From contig NZ_RPFW01000005.1 of assembly GCF_007827045.1 (NCBI RefSeq), positions 515,835 to 579,834 of the forward strand: 64,000 bases of DNA. Reading direction: 5' to 3'. How positions within the stretch are numbered: position 1 is the stretch's first letter; the number at the start of each line of letters is the position of its first letter. Origin of the DNA: Trebonia kvetii. GTDB lineage: Bacteria > Actinomycetota > Actinomycetes > Streptosporangiales > Streptosporangiaceae. Position numbers and translations under genes: made by a program. The notes under the pieces were generated by a model. The model saw only the letters and a program-made list of their open reading frames with translations, did no database searches and was not told the DNA's origin. This document shows, piece by piece, positions 16,240 to 25,068 of the stretch.

Positions 16240-17334
16240 ATGGCGGGGGATAGGGAAACCGGGCCGGGTGTGGCTCGGACCGCCACGCTCTACGACGTGG
16301 CGCGCGCCGCCGCGGTGTCCACCGCCACGGTCTCGCGGGTGATCAACAGCAGTGACCCGGTCCGCCCGGCCACGCGGCGGCGCGTGCTCGCGGCCATCGA
16401 GGAGCTTGGCTATGTCCCCGACGGGTCGGCGCAGAGCCTGGCCCAGCGCCGCAAGGAGGTGATCGGCCTCCTCGCCGTCATCAGCAGGGGCCCGGAGACC
16501 GATGTCGAACGCCAGGGTTCCCTGTTCATCGAGGAAGTACTGCGCGGCCTCGAATCGTCGGTCAGTGACGTCGGCTGGTCGGTGCTGATCTCCTTCCTGC
16601 GCGACTCCGACCCGCCGAGCGCCTATCAGCGGATGCTGCGGATGTCGGCCAAGGTCGACGGGCTGGTCATCGCGGAGGACATCGTCGGCAGGAAGCAGCT
16701 GGCGAAACTCGCGGTCCGCGTCCCGATCGCGCTGATCGCCAACGATTCCCGTGGGGTGCACGCCGACTCCATCGGCGTCGACAACCGTTCTGGCACCGAG
16801 TCGATGGTCCGCCACATGGTAGAGCGGCACGGCAGGACGAGGCTGTTCTACATCACCGGGCCGGCGGAAGCGCTGGACGCCCTGGAACGCCGGGCCGCGT
16901 TCGATGATGCCGTCGCCAGCTATCCGGAGGTGACCGTCGCCGGGTACTACGCGGGCCATTTCGGCGCCGTCAGCGGCCAGCTCGCCGTGCGCGAGCTGCT
17001 GGCGGGCCCGCGGCGGGACCTGCCGGACGCGATCATCTGCGCCAACGACCAGACCGCGATCGGCGCCATGCGCGACCTGCAGGCGGCAGGCATCCGCGTT
17101 CCCGCCGACATCGCCGTGGTCGGCTTCGACGACATGCACGTCAGCGCCCTGCTGACGCCACCGCTCACCACCGTCCGACAGCCGATGCGCGAGCTTGGCG
17201 AGCGCGCCTGCTCCTTCTTGCTTGAGCGGGTCGCCGACCCCGCCCTGCCGCCGCGGGCCGAACGTCTCCCCACCGAGCTCATCATCAGGGAAAGCTGCGG
17301 CTGCGGTCCGCATTCAGCTGCTGCGGCCCGCTGA
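16240..17334 (+). CDS. LacI-family transcriptional regulator
   Basis: 364 residues. The HTH TLYDVARAAAVSTATVSRVINSSDPVRPATRRRVLAAIEELGY lies near residues 15-57 and a periplasmic-binding-like sensor domain follows (DGLVIAED, DAIICANDQTAIGAMRDLQAAGIRVPADIAVVGFDD). ATG 16240 follows AGGAGG at seven bases; a longer frame from 16198 lacks a binding site. Such repressors usually respond to sugars, but no sugar uptake or hydrolysis gene is adjacent, so the target is unknown. The C terminus ends RESCGCG and overlaps the convergent Lrp gene by 21 bp. Confidence 0.92.
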   Translation: MAGDRETGPGVARTATLYDVARAAAVSTATVSRVINSSDPVRPATRRRVLAAIEELGYVPDGSAQSLAQRRKEVIGLLAVISRGPETDVERQGSLFIEEVLRGLESSVSDVGWSVLISFLRDSDPPSAYQRMLRMSAKVDGLVIAEDIVGRKQLAKLAVRVPIALIANDSRGVHADSIGVDNRSGTESMVRHMVERHGRTRLFYITGPAEALDALERRAAFDDAVASYPEVTVAGYYAGHFGAVSGQLAVRELLAGPRRDLPDAIICANDQTAIGAMRDLQAAGIRVPADIAVVGFDDMHVSALLTPPLTTVRQPMRELGERACSFLLERVADPALPPRAERLPTELIIRESCGCGPHSAAAAR

Positions 17335-17796
17335 CCACTTGTCGTTCTTGACGAGCGGAAGCACGCGGAACGGTATCCGCTGAGTCAGCGCGACCTGCGA
17401 ACTGGTCCGCTGCACGCCGGGCACGGCTATCATGCGCTGGAGCACGACCTCGAGCTCCTCGGGGTTCCTCGCGACCACGTGGCAGAGCAGGTCGCCGCCC
17501 CCGGTCACCGTGTAGGCCTCCACGACTTCCGGGATGTCCGCCAGGTTCTCGACGACCGAGTCGAGGTAGCCCTGAGTCAGGTCGAGGTGCACGAAGGCGA
17601 GCATCGAGTACCCGAAGGCGCGGGGAGAGACCCGCGGCCCGAACCCGGTGATCACCCCGGACTCCTGCAGGCGCAGGAACCGGGAGGCCACCGTGCCCCG
17701 GGCGATCCCGAGGGTGCGGGCGTGCTCGCGCAGCCCCCCGCGCGGATTCTCCAGAAGCAGAACAAGCAGTGAGCGGTCAAGTTCGTCTAGTTGCAT
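17314..17796 (-). CDS. Lrp/AsnC-family transcriptional regulator
   Basis: 160 residues. The HTH LDELDRSLLVLLLENPRGGLREHARTLGIARGTVASRFLRLQESGVI is followed by a RAM/ACT sensor domain (MLAFVHLDLTQGYLDSVVENLADIPEVVEAYTVTGGGDLLCHVVARNPEELEVVLQRMIAVPGVQRT). These octameric regulators sense amino acids. It is divergent from the fused 2-oxoacid:ferredoxin oxidoreductase, a likely target because that enzyme degrades transaminated amino acids. Two related palindromes lie at its start codon and in the intergenic gap. Confidence 0.92.
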   Translation of the reverse strand: MQLDELDRSLLVLLLENPRGGLREHARTLGIARGTVASRFLRLQESGVITGFGPRVSPRAFGYSMLAFVHLDLTQGYLDSVVENLADIPEVVEAYTVTGGGDLLCHVVARNPEELEVVLQRMIAVPGVQRTSSQVALTQRIPFRVLPLVKNDKWSAGRSS

Positions 17797-17797
17797 G

Positions 17798-17853
17798 GGC
17801 CAATGGCCTTCCTCGGATCGGAGCGAGTAACCCTAGGTTGAGCCATTGGCTCA
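17798..17853. promoter_or_regulatory. two related palindromes, candidate Lrp operators
   Basis: GGCCAATGGCC (17798-17808) lies just 5' of the Lrp start codon, and the 15-bp palindrome with arms TGAGCCA/TGGCTCA (17839-17853, single central T) lies in the gap. They share the core GCCAWTGGC and their centres are 43 bp apart, about four helical turns. This fits an Lrp-type octamer wrapping DNA to control both divergent genes. Confidence 0.65.
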
Positions 17854-17930
17854 CCATGATCAAACTCCATATTGCCACCTGCCCATGTGACTTCTACTGT
17901 GACAGCCATATGGACCACCAGGAGGCTCAA

Positions 17931-20900
17931 ATGGTGATCATCGGGGACAAAGGCGCGAAGGCTGAGCTCACGAAGGCCGAGCTCACGAAAACCGAGCCGC
18001 GGAGCTTCTCGCTGGACGACAGCTATCGGCCGTCCGAGGGTGGCACGTCGGCCTACCTCACCGGCGTGCGCGCCATCGTGCGGCTGCTGCTCGACCAGCG
18101 CCGGCACGACAAGGCCGCCGGCCGCGATACGCGCGCGTTCGTCTCCGGCTACGAGGGATCACCGCTGGCCGGCCTTGACCTGGAGCTGGGCCGCCAGCCT
18201 GCGCTGCTCGCCGACCATGGCATCGTCTTCTCGCCTGGCCTCAACGAAGAGGCCGCGGCCATGGCCGTGCAGGGCACGCAGCTCGCCTCGGTGACCCGCG
18301 GCGCACGCCACGACGGGGTGACTGGGGTCTGGTACGGCAAGGCGCCGGGACTCGACCGCGCGTCCGACGCGCTGCGGCACGCCAACCTGATGGGCACGCA
18401 CCACAGCGGCGGCGCGCTCGCCCTGGTCGGCGATGACCCGGCGGCGAAGTCCTCCACCGTTCCTTCCGGATCCGAATTCACCCTGGCCGACCTGGCGATA
18501 CCCACGCTCTACCCCGCGGACCCGGCCGAGATCGTCGAACTCGGCCTGCACGCGATCGCCCTGTCCCGGGCGGCCGGGACCTGGTCGGCACTGAAGATCG
18601 TGACCGCGGTGGCCGACGGTGCCATGAGCGCCGAACTCGGCGGGTTCGACTCGGTGCTGCCCGACATGCTGATCGACGGCAAGCCGTGGCGGCACACGGT
18701 CTCCGGTCACCTGCTCCAGCCCACCGTCGGCATACTCGAGCGTGACCTGTACGGCGCCAGGCTGGAGATCGCCCGCCGCTACGCCGCCGCGAACCGGCTG
18801 AACAGGATCGTCCTTCGCGGCGGCAGCGACGAGATCGGCCTCGTCGCGTCCGGCAAGACCTGGCTCGACCTCCGGCAGGCGCTTGCCGCACTGAACCTGG
18901 ACGACGACGCGCTGCGGCTGCGCGGCATCCGGCTGCTCAAGCTGGGCATGGTCTGGCCGCTCGAACCGCGGATCGTGCGCGAATTCGCCAGCGGGCTGCG
19001 CGAGATCGTGGTCGTCGAGGAGCGGCGCCCGTTCCTCGAGACCGCGATCAAGGACCTGCTCTACGGGATGCAAGGCGCGCCTGCCGTGCACGGCAAGCGC
19101 GGGCCGGACGGCGCCACGCTGCTGTCAGAAAACGGCGAACTCGATTCCGACGCGATCGCGGTCGCCCTCGCGCAGCGGCTCGCAGTCCCCGCGCCTGTCC
19201 ATCGCAGGCGGACCTCGCTCACGCTCGCGCTCACCCCGCGCACGCCTTACTTCTGCTCGGGCTGCCCGCACAACACATCCACCAAGCCGGCCGAGGGTTC
19301 CCTGGTCGGCGCGGGCATCGGCTGTCACGCCATGGTGCTGCTGATGGATGACAAGCAGGTCGGCGAGGTGACTGGGCTGACCCAGATGGGCGGCGAGGGC
19401 ACCCAGTGGATCGGGATGTCCCCGTTCGTCGACGCCGCGCACTTCGTGCAGAACCTCGGCGACGGCACCTTCCACCACTCCGGTTCGCTGGCCGTCCGTG
19501 CGGCCGTAGCCGCCGGCGTGAACATCACCTACAAGCTGCTGCACAACGGCACCGTCGCCATGACGGGCGGGCAGGACGCCGTCGGCGCCCTGTCGCTGCC
19601 GCAGATCACCCGCCTGCTCGCGGCGGAAGGGGTGGCCCGCATCATCGTGACCGCGGACGATCCCAAGCGCTATAGCGGCGTGCGGTTCCCTGGCGGTGTC
19701 CAGGTGTGGGACCGCGGCAGGCTCGACGAGGCGCAGCGGGTGCTGGCCGCGGTGCCCGGGGTGACCGTGCTCATCCACGACCAGGCGTGCGCCGCGGAAA
19801 AGCGCCGCAAGCGCAAGCGCGGTACGCTGCCCACGCCCGCCACCCGCGTCATGATCAACGAGCGGGTCTGCGAGGGGTGCGGCGACTGCGGCGCGAAGTC
19901 GAACTGCCTGTCCGTGCAGCCGGTTGACACCGAGTTCGGCCGCAAGACCCGCATCGACCAATCCTCATGCAACCTGGACTTCTCCTGCGTGCAGGGTGAC
20001 TGCCCCGCGTTCCTCGAGGTCATTCCCGGCACCCTGGCGCGGCGCCAGGCGCAGGCGCTTGACGCCGCCCAGCTGCCAAGCCCCCCGGCGGCCGGCCAGC
20101 GGGACGTGACGCTGCGGATCGCCGGGATCGGCGGAACCGGCGTGGTCACCGTCGCCCAGGTGCTCGCCGTCGCCGCGGTGATCGCCGGGCGGCACGTGCG
20201 CGGCATGGACCAGACAGGACTCGCCCAGAAGGGCGGCGCCGTCGTATCCGACCTGCGGATCACGGCCGAGCCCGTCGCGGCCGCCGGCCGGCTGTCGCGC
20301 GGTGAATGCGACCTCTACCTGGGCGCCGACCTGCTCGTCGCCGCCGACGAGAGCACGCTCAAGGTGACCGATCCCGAGCGTACCGTCGCCATCGTGTCCA
20401 CCACGAAGGTCCCCACCGGGCGCATGGTCATCGACACCACGGCGACGTTCCCCGAGGTCGACGCGGTCACAAGGAAGATCAGCGACTCCGTCCGCTCCGG
20501 CATCTGGCTCGACGCGCGGGCACTGTCCGAGCAGCTCTTCGGTGCCGATCAGTACGCCAACATGCTGCTCGTCGGCGCCGCCTACCAGTCCGGTGCCCTG
20601 CCGCTGCCCGCCGCGGCGATCGAGCAGGCCATCGGCCTCAACGGAGTCGCCGTCGAGAAGAACGTGCAGGCATTCCGCCGGGGCCGTCAGCTCGTCGAGA
20701 ATCCCGCGGCGCTCGCGCCAGAACCGGTCAGCAAGCCGGTCGGCGAGCCGGCTAGCAAGCCGAACGGCGGGTCGGCCGGCGGGCCCGCCCCGGCGATTCC
20801 GGGGCTCGGCGCCCCGGCAGGCTCTGAGCTTGCCCGCCTCGCGGGAATCCGGGTGGCGGAGCTGACCGCTTACCAGGACGAGGCCTACGCCGCCGCCTAC

Positions 20901-21425
20901 CTCGCCGACGTCGAACGCGTCCGCGCGGCCGAGACCGCGGCGGCACCAGGATCGACCGCGCTGGCCGAGGCGGTCGCGGTGAACCTGCACAAGCTGCTCG
21001 CCTACAAGGACGAGTACGAGGTGGCCCGGCTGTCCCTAGGCATCGAGGACGAGGTCCGCGAACGGTTCGGCGAGGGTGCGCGCTTCTCCTGGAAGCTGCA
21101 CCCGCCGGTGCTGCGCGCTCTCGGCATGCGACGCAAGATCACCCTCGGGCCGTGGTTCAAGCCGGCGTTCCGCACGCTGTACGGGATGCGCCGCCTTCGC
21201 GGCACGAGGCTCGACGTCTTCGGCTACGCGCACGTGCGCCGTGTCGAGCGGGCACTGGTGGCCGAGTACCGACAGGCCATCGACGAGCAGCTCGCCCGCC
21301 TCGCGCCAGGCACGCTGGACCGGGCAGTCGAGATCGCCGGACTGCCCGACCGCATCCGCGGCTACGAGCAGGTTAAGCTCGATTCAGTCGACACCTTCAG
21401 GCGGCGGCTTAACGAACTCAGGTAA
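17931..21425 (+). CDS. fused indolepyruvate:ferredoxin oxidoreductase family protein
   Basis: 1164 residues. From the N terminus it has a pyrimidine-binding/ligand domain (SGYEGSPLAGLDLELG), a thiamine-diphosphate domain (FCSGCPHNTSTKP, GIGCHAMVLLMD, LGDGTFHHSGSLAVRAAV...NGTVAMTGGQD), and an Fe-S region (CEGCGDCGAKSNCLSVQP...CNLDFSCVQGDCPAF). A gamma-type domain (RIAGIGGTGVVTVAQVLAVAAVIAGRHVRGMDQTGLAQKGGAV) and a C-terminal DUF6537-like region follow. It oxidatively decarboxylates aryl- or branched-chain 2-oxo acids to acyl-CoA, passing electrons to ferredoxin. ATG 17931 follows GGAGG at five bases; ATG 17910 is less likely. An Ala/Pro/Gly linker with repeated SKPVGEP units precedes the last domain. 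Confidence 0.93.
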   Translation: MVIIGDKGAKAELTKAELTKTEPRSFSLDDSYRPSEGGTSAYLTGVRAIVRLLLDQRRHDKAAGRDTRAFVSGYEGSPLAGLDLELGRQPALLADHGIVFSPGLNEEAAAMAVQGTQLASVTRGARHDGVTGVWYGKAPGLDRASDALRHANLMGTHHSGGALALVGDDPAAKSSTVPSGSEFTLADLAIPTLYPADPAEIVELGLHAIALSRAAGTWSALKIVTAVADGAMSAELGGFDSVLPDMLIDGKPWRHTVSGHLLQPTVGILERDLYGARLEIARRYAAANRLNRIVLRGGSDEIGLVASGKTWLDLRQALAALNLDDDALRLRGIRLLKLGMVWPLEPRIVREFASGLREIVVVEERRPFLETAIKDLLYGMQGAPAVHGKRGPDGATLLSENGELDSDAIAVALAQRLAVPAPVHRRRTSLTLALTPRTPYFCSGCPHNTSTKPAEGSLVGAGIGCHAMVLLMDDKQVGEVTGLTQMGGEGTQWIGMSPFVDAAHFVQNLGDGTFHHSGSLAVRAAVAAGVNITYKLLHNGTVAMTGGQDAVGALSLPQITRLLAAEGVARIIVTADDPKRYSGVRFPGGVQVWDRGRLDEAQRVLAAVPGVTVLIHDQACAAEKRRKRKRGTLPTPATRVMINERVCEGCGDCGAKSNCLSVQPVDTEFGRKTRIDQSSCNLDFSCVQGDCPAFLEVIPGTLARRQAQALDAAQLPSPPAAGQRDVTLRIAGIGGTGVVTVAQVLAVAAVIAGRHVRGMDQTGLAQKGGAVVSDLRITAEPVAAAGRLSRGECDLYLGADLLVAADESTLKVTDPERTVAIVSTTKVPTGRMVIDTTATFPEVDAVTRKISDSVRSGIWLDARALSEQLFGADQYANMLLVGAAYQSGALPLPAAAIEQAIGLNGVAVEKNVQAFRRGRQLVENPAALAPEPVSKPVGEPASKPNGGSAGGPAPAIPGLGAPAGSELARLAGIRVAELTAYQDEAYAAAYLADVERVRAAETAAAPGSTALAEAVAVNLHKLLAYKDEYEVARLSLGIEDEVRERFGEGARFSWKLHPPVLRALGMRRKITLGPWFKPAFRTLYGMRRLRGTRLDVFGYAHVRRVERALVAEYRQAIDEQLARLAPGTLDRAVEIAGLPDRIRGYEQVKLDSVDTFRRRLNELR

Positions 21426-21450
21426 TCCCGGCGACCGCGACTGCCTTGTG

Positions 21451-22042
21451 TCAGAGGCGTTGCGTGGAGACCCGGTCGGTCACGGCCTTGCTGAGGGCGT
21501 TGACCTCGGCAAGCATCCAGGTCTGGTAGGTGTAGCCCGGGGTGGGCATGGTCTCGTAGACGCCGACCACGGGGATGCCGTTCTCGTTCGCCAGCTTGAT
21601 GTAGGACTCGGTCAGCGAGTCGGTGACCTGCTGGTTGTAGAGGAACACCCGCACCTTGTGCGCGGTGAACCTCGCGGCGTTGGCCCTGTAGTAGGCGGCG
21701 TGCGCGGGGTCGATCTTGCCCAGGTCCGCCGCGATCGCGCTGCACGATCAGCTTGGCGGCGGTGATCTCCCTGGCGACGGCGGGGCTCGCCTCGAACGTG
21801 TGCGGGTCAGTGTTCGGATTGCTCATGATCGCCGTGGCCTGCACGTACTTGCCGCCGACCTGCGCGATGACGTCGGCGTACTCGTTCTCCGCGCCGATGG
21901 CGGCGATCCTCGCGGTTGACGTGACGGCCGCCGGCGAAGCGCCGCCGTCCGCGGGTGAGGGCGACGACGACGAGCAGGCACTCGCCAGCATGGCGGCCGC
22001 CAGCGGCAGGGTGGCGGCGAGGATGCCAGAGCGGGTTCGCAT
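21451..22042 (-). pseudogene. zinc/manganese ABC-transporter substrate-binding lipoprotein, internally deleted
   Basis: The N terminus from ATG 22042 is a lipoprotein signal (LPLAAAMLASACSSS) followed by IAAIGAENEYADVIAQVGGKYVQATAIMSNPNTDPHTFEAS, the ZnuA/TroA opening. The reading breaks after AAKLIVQ (about 21742) into another frame, AIAADLGKIDPAHAAYYRANAARFTA, which then joins HKVRVFLYNQQVTDSLTESYIKLANENGIPVVGVYETMPTPGYTY, the C-terminal ZnuA segment ending at 21451. About 100 of roughly 300 residues are missing at two junctions, one with a frame change. The ATPase and permease genes are absent. A Zur-type box remains upstream. Confidence 0.85.
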
Positions 22043-22077
22043 GACCTTGGTACTCCCGGTGAGAGACGATGCGCTGT

Positions 22078-22110
22078 TGAAAATGAATACCGTTATGGTA
22101 ATCATTTTCA
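22078..22110. promoter_or_regulatory. Zur-type operator
   Basis: TGAAAATGAATACC (22078-22091) and GGTAATCATTTTCA (22097-22110) are 14-bp arms with one mismatch and a 5-bp spacer. The sequence TGAAAATGATtaCC resembles the actinobacterial Zur consensus of zinc-uptake genes. It lies 36 bp upstream of the ATG of the deleted ZnuA-like gene, as expected for zinc-responsive repression. Confidence 0.8.
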
Positions 22111-22155
22111 TTAAGCCATCGCAAGGAGGTCCGTCCGGGGCCGCACGGAGATCTG

Positions 22156-23658
22156 TCAGGAAGGGCCGGCAGTTCCCCTTCCGGGGGGAAGCACGGGCAG
22201 CCCGCCGGGCGCGCCCTCGCGGGCGAGGCGGAGCAGCGCGTCCGTGTCGAGATGGCACTCCACCAGGTCGCCGAGCAGGTCGAACCTGCGTTCCCTCGCG
22301 GCGGTGAAGCTCACCAGCGAGGGCTCGCGGCCGAGGGCCGCCGCGAGGAAGGCGCCGCGCAGTTCGTCGCCCTCCAGGCTGCCGTGCCACATCGTGCCGA
22401 AAACGCTGCCCGCCCGTGCGCCGTCAAGGAAGTCCTGCGCACCACCGCCCACGGTGACGCGCCCGTGATGGATCTCGTAGCCGGCCGCCGGCACGCCAAG
22501 GGCAGTGCCAGAAGGCAGCCGCAGCGTCTTTTCCGCCGCGAAATCGGTGCGGACATCCAGCAGCCCGAGTCCCGCGATCTCCGTCCCCGCGTCCGCCTCG
22601 ACGCCGTGCGGGTCGGCGATGACCGTGCCGAGCATCTGGAAGCCGCCGCAGATCCCGAGCAGCGGCCGGCCGCGCCGCGCGTGATCCGTGATGGCGTGGT
22701 CGAGGCCGCGGGAGCGGAGCCAGGCCAGGTCGCCGATGGTGGAGCGGGTGCCGGGAAGCACGATAAGGTCCGCGTCGGCGACGTCACGCGGCCCTGACGC
22801 GAAGACGACGTCGAGATCCGGCTCGAGGCCCAGCGCGTCGGCGTCGGTGAAGTTGCTGATCCGTGGCAGGCGCACGACGGCGACCCGGTACGCGGCACCA
22901 TCGGGTGAGCGCCGCCCCTCCAGGTCGAGTGCGTCCTCGGAGTCGAGCCACAGCCCCGGGTCCCAGGGCAGCACCCCGTACACGCTCCGGCCTGTGAGCC
23001 TTTCCAGCGCGTCAAGACCGGGGGAGAGCAGCGCCGGGTCGCCGCGGAACTTGTTGACCACGAACCCGGCGATCAGTGCCTGGTCGGCCGGCTCGAGGAG
23101 CGCCACGGTGCCGTACATCGCGGCGAATACTCCGCCCCTGTCGATGTCGCCGACGACAACGGCCGGCAGCCCGGCGTGCCGCGCCAGGCCCATGTTGACG
23201 AAGTCGCCGGACCGCAGGTTGATCTCGGCGGGACTGCCCGCTCCCTCCGCGACGACCACGTCGAACCGCGCGGCCAGATCGTCGAACGCCGCATGTGCGG
23301 CAGCGGCGAGGTGACGCCGGCCGCTCTCCCAGTCGGCGGACGAGACGTCACCGGCCGGCTGGCCCATGAGGACGACGTGGCTGCGCCGGTCGGTGCCCGG
23401 CTTGAGCAGCACCGGATTCATCGCGGGCTCGGGGGCGGCGCCCGCCGCGCGCGCCTGCGCCCACTGGGCGCGGCCGATCTCCGCGAGGCGCCCGTCGGGT
23501 CCGGCGCAGACCATCGAATTGTTTGACATGTTCTGCGCCTTGTACGGCGCCACCCGCACGCCGCGGCGGGCGAACGCCCGGCACAGCCCGGTGGTGACCA
23601 CACTCTTGCCCGCGTCGGAGGTCGTCCCGGCGACGAGCAGCCCGGTGGTCGTATGCAC
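22156..23658 (-). CDS. cobQ: cobyric acid synthase
   Basis: 500 residues. The N-terminal GLLVAGTTSDAGKSVVTTGLCRAFARRGVRVAPYKAQNMSNNS contains the P-loop-like ATPase motif, and ADADLIVLPGTRSTIGDLAWLR precedes the class I glutamine amidotransferase domain with the nucleophile Cys in GICGGFQMLG. The enzyme amidates four side chains of adenosylcobyric a,c-diamide using glutamine and ATP in vitamin B12 synthesis. GTG 23658 was chosen because homologues start just before GLLVAGTTS; the frame opens at 23685. No other cobalamin gene is next to it and no cobalamin riboswitch was seen upstream. Confidence 0.95.
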   Translation of the reverse strand: MHTTTGLLVAGTTSDAGKSVVTTGLCRAFARRGVRVAPYKAQNMSNNSMVCAGPDGRLAEIGRAQWAQARAAGAAPEPAMNPVLLKPGTDRRSHVVLMGQPAGDVSSADWESGRRHLAAAAHAAFDDLAARFDVVVAEGAGSPAEINLRSGDFVNMGLARHAGLPAVVVGDIDRGGVFAAMYGTVALLEPADQALIAGFVVNKFRGDPALLSPGLDALERLTGRSVYGVLPWDPGLWLDSEDALDLEGRRSPDGAAYRVAVVRLPRISNFTDADALGLEPDLDVVFASGPRDVADADLIVLPGTRSTIGDLAWLRSRGLDHAITDHARRGRPLLGICGGFQMLGTVIADPHGVEADAGTEIAGLGLLDVRTDFAAEKTLRLPSGTALGVPAAGYEIHHGRVTVGGGAQDFLDGARAGSVFGTMWHGSLEGDELRGAFLAAALGREPSLVSFTAARERRFDLLGDLVECHLDTDALLRLAREGAPGGLPVLPPGRGTAGPS

Positions 23659-23709
23659 CGTGCCACGATAACGGCGAACCGCCACGCTCGCCCGGGCAGT
23701 AACTGACGA

Positions 23710-23744
23710 CCCCGGCTCGCGGAGGAGACGGCCACGAGCCGGGG
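23710..23744. terminator. GC-rich hairpin between xylanase and cobQ
   Basis: CCCCGGCTCG (23710-23719) and CGAGCCGGGG (23735-23744) are perfect 10-bp arms with a 15-nt loop, 54 bp beyond the xylanase stop and upstream of cobQ on the same strand. There is no U-tract, which is common for actinobacterial terminators. It probably separates the two transcripts. Confidence 0.5.
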
Positions 23745-23797
23745 CAGATTCGCCAGGGGCAAGGCCACGCGAGCTGACGCGTGTCCTCGCCGGCTGG

Positions 23798-24817
23798 CTA
23801 GCCGGTACTACAGGAGACTGAGGGCCAGGTCCATGTCCCGTTGGTCGTGACCGTGAAGCCCCAGTTATTGCCGCTGCCGTTGTTCGATGCCTTCATCACG
23901 TACTGGCTTGGCCAGCTGGCGTTGACGTTCCAGGTCGAGGCGACGACGGACGGCGCGACCATGTTCACCGTCACGGTCCAGGTGTTCGAGCCGGTGACCG
24001 CGACGTTGAGGTTGTACCAGTTGCTCCCCTTCGAGCCGGCCGACAGCGTGGCCGTGCAGCCGCCGGAGCCGCCGCCGCCCCCGCCTCCGCCGCCGGACGA
24101 GCCGTGGCTGACGGTGAAGTTGGAGTTGCCGCTGCCGCCGCCCCAGGACTCGGTGGCGAAGATCTGGTAGTTAAGTGAGCCGAGGTTCATGCCATGGCTG
24201 GCCCACGCGTTGAAGAAGTTCTGCGTGGTGATGGTCCCGCTGGTGGTGTTTCCCTGCCGGATTGCCAGGTACTGCTCGAAGGTGCAGCTGTTGCCCGTAA
24301 TGCAGGGCTGGTTGACCTGCTGGTGCTCGTAAAGGTTGTACGTTGCGCCATCGCTTGTTGTGGTGCCCATGAAGGTGCCAAGCGAGGGGCTGCCGCCCTG
24401 GTCGTCCTCGATGACGTAGTACTCGACCAGCGGGTTGGTGGACCAGCCGTAGAGGGAGGCCAGCGCGGTCCCGCCGCTGGCGTTCATGCTTCCGCTGAAA
24501 CTTACCGTCTGGTTGCTGCCCGGCTGCCAGCCGACGCCTGCGACGAAGTCGCCGATGCCGCTCCACGTCGTGGAGTACTGGTTGCCGCCGGAGCCGACAG
24601 TGACGCAGGCAGAGCCCTGGCCGTTGCTCCACATCTGGTAGTAGTAGCCGTTGATCGTGCCGGTCTGGTTCGAGCAGGTGGCGGCCTGCGCGACGCCGGG
24701 CAGGGCCACCGTCGTGGCCGCGCCGAGCGCCATCGCGCAGGCGATGAGGAGCAGCCGCAGCCGGCCGCGCCGGCGTCTCGTGCTGCTGTCTGCGGTGAGG
24801 GCGGGGGGACCGTTCAT
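23798..24817 (-). CDS. secreted GH11 endo-1,4-beta-xylanase with C-terminal binding module
   Basis: 339 residues. A twin-arginine-like leader (STRRRRGRLRLLLIACAMALGA) is cut near residue 46 (AQA/A). The GH11 jelly-roll carries the nucleophile Glu-132 in PLVEYYVIE and the acid/base Glu-223 in ATESWGG. A poly-Gly linker (about 241-253) leads to an 86-residue module (CTATLSAGSKGSNWYNLNVAVTG...TWTWPSVSC) resembling CBM2. It cleaves xylan outside the cell. ATG 24817 follows AAGGAGG. A promoter and CGAA-type repeats lie upstream, consistent with sugar-responsive control. Confidence 0.93.
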   Translation of the reverse strand: MNGPPALTADSSTRRRRGRLRLLLIACAMALGAATTVALPGVAQAATCSNQTGTINGYYYQMWSNGQGSACVTVGSGGNQYSTTWSGIGDFVAGVGWQPGSNQTVSFSGSMNASGGTALASLYGWSTNPLVEYYVIEDDQGGSPSLGTFMGTTTSDGATYNLYEHQQVNQPCITGNSCTFEQYLAIRQGNTTSGTITTQNFFNAWASHGMNLGSLNYQIFATESWGGGSGNSNFTVSHGSSGGGGGGGGGSGGCTATLSAGSKGSNWYNLNVAVTGSNTWTVTVNMVAPSVVASTWNVNASWPSQYVMKASNNGSGNNWGFTVTTNGTWTWPSVSCSTG

Positions 24818-24858
24818 GTACGGCGTCCTCCTTGGGGCGGGGGTTTGTTACTGGCGTC

Positions 24859-24887
24859 AGTATTGATCCGGCCCAATTAACGGTCAA
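24859..24887 (-). promoter_or_regulatory. probable promoter of the xylanase gene
   Basis: On the minus strand TTGACC (24887-24882) and AATACT (24864-24859) are separated by exactly 17 bp, close to the housekeeping consensus, about 40 bp upstream of the start codon. The surrounding 24840-25068 gap (about 250 bp) is strikingly AT-rich for this genome and contains no gene. Confidence 0.6.
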
Positions 24888-24911
24888 TGAGTTTCGTAAA
24901 TGTTTCGACAA

Positions 24912-24923
24912 CGAATACTTTCG
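24912..24923. promoter_or_regulatory. CGAA-N4-TTCG element upstream of the xylanase promoter
   Basis: CGAATACTTTCG is an imperfect palindrome with CGAA and TTCG ends, flanked by further TTTCG words at 24892 and 24903. Similar CGAA-N-TTCG elements precede xylanase and xylobiose-uptake genes in Streptomyces and bind a LacI-type repressor; the assignment here is by analogy. Confidence 0.4.
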
Positions 24924-25051
24924 ACATACAAGGCGTGAAAACCCAATAGATGCGGCTCTTTAGACTGAACCGGGTAAGTCGTCTCCGCCTAAGAGCGCAC
25001 CGCTATCGCGCCCCAATAGCAATCATTAAGTCGAAATATATCGGCAATAGC

Positions 25052-25063
25052 CGAAAGCTTTCG
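25052..25063. promoter_or_regulatory. perfect CGAAAGCTTTCG palindrome
   Basis: A 12-bp perfect palindrome just beyond the stop codon of the PfkB gene, in the same AT-rich gap as the CGAA element at 24912 and preceded by TCGAAATATATCGG. It may be a second, distal repressor site for the xylanase gene. Confidence 0.4.
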
Positions 25064-25068
25064 AAGTT

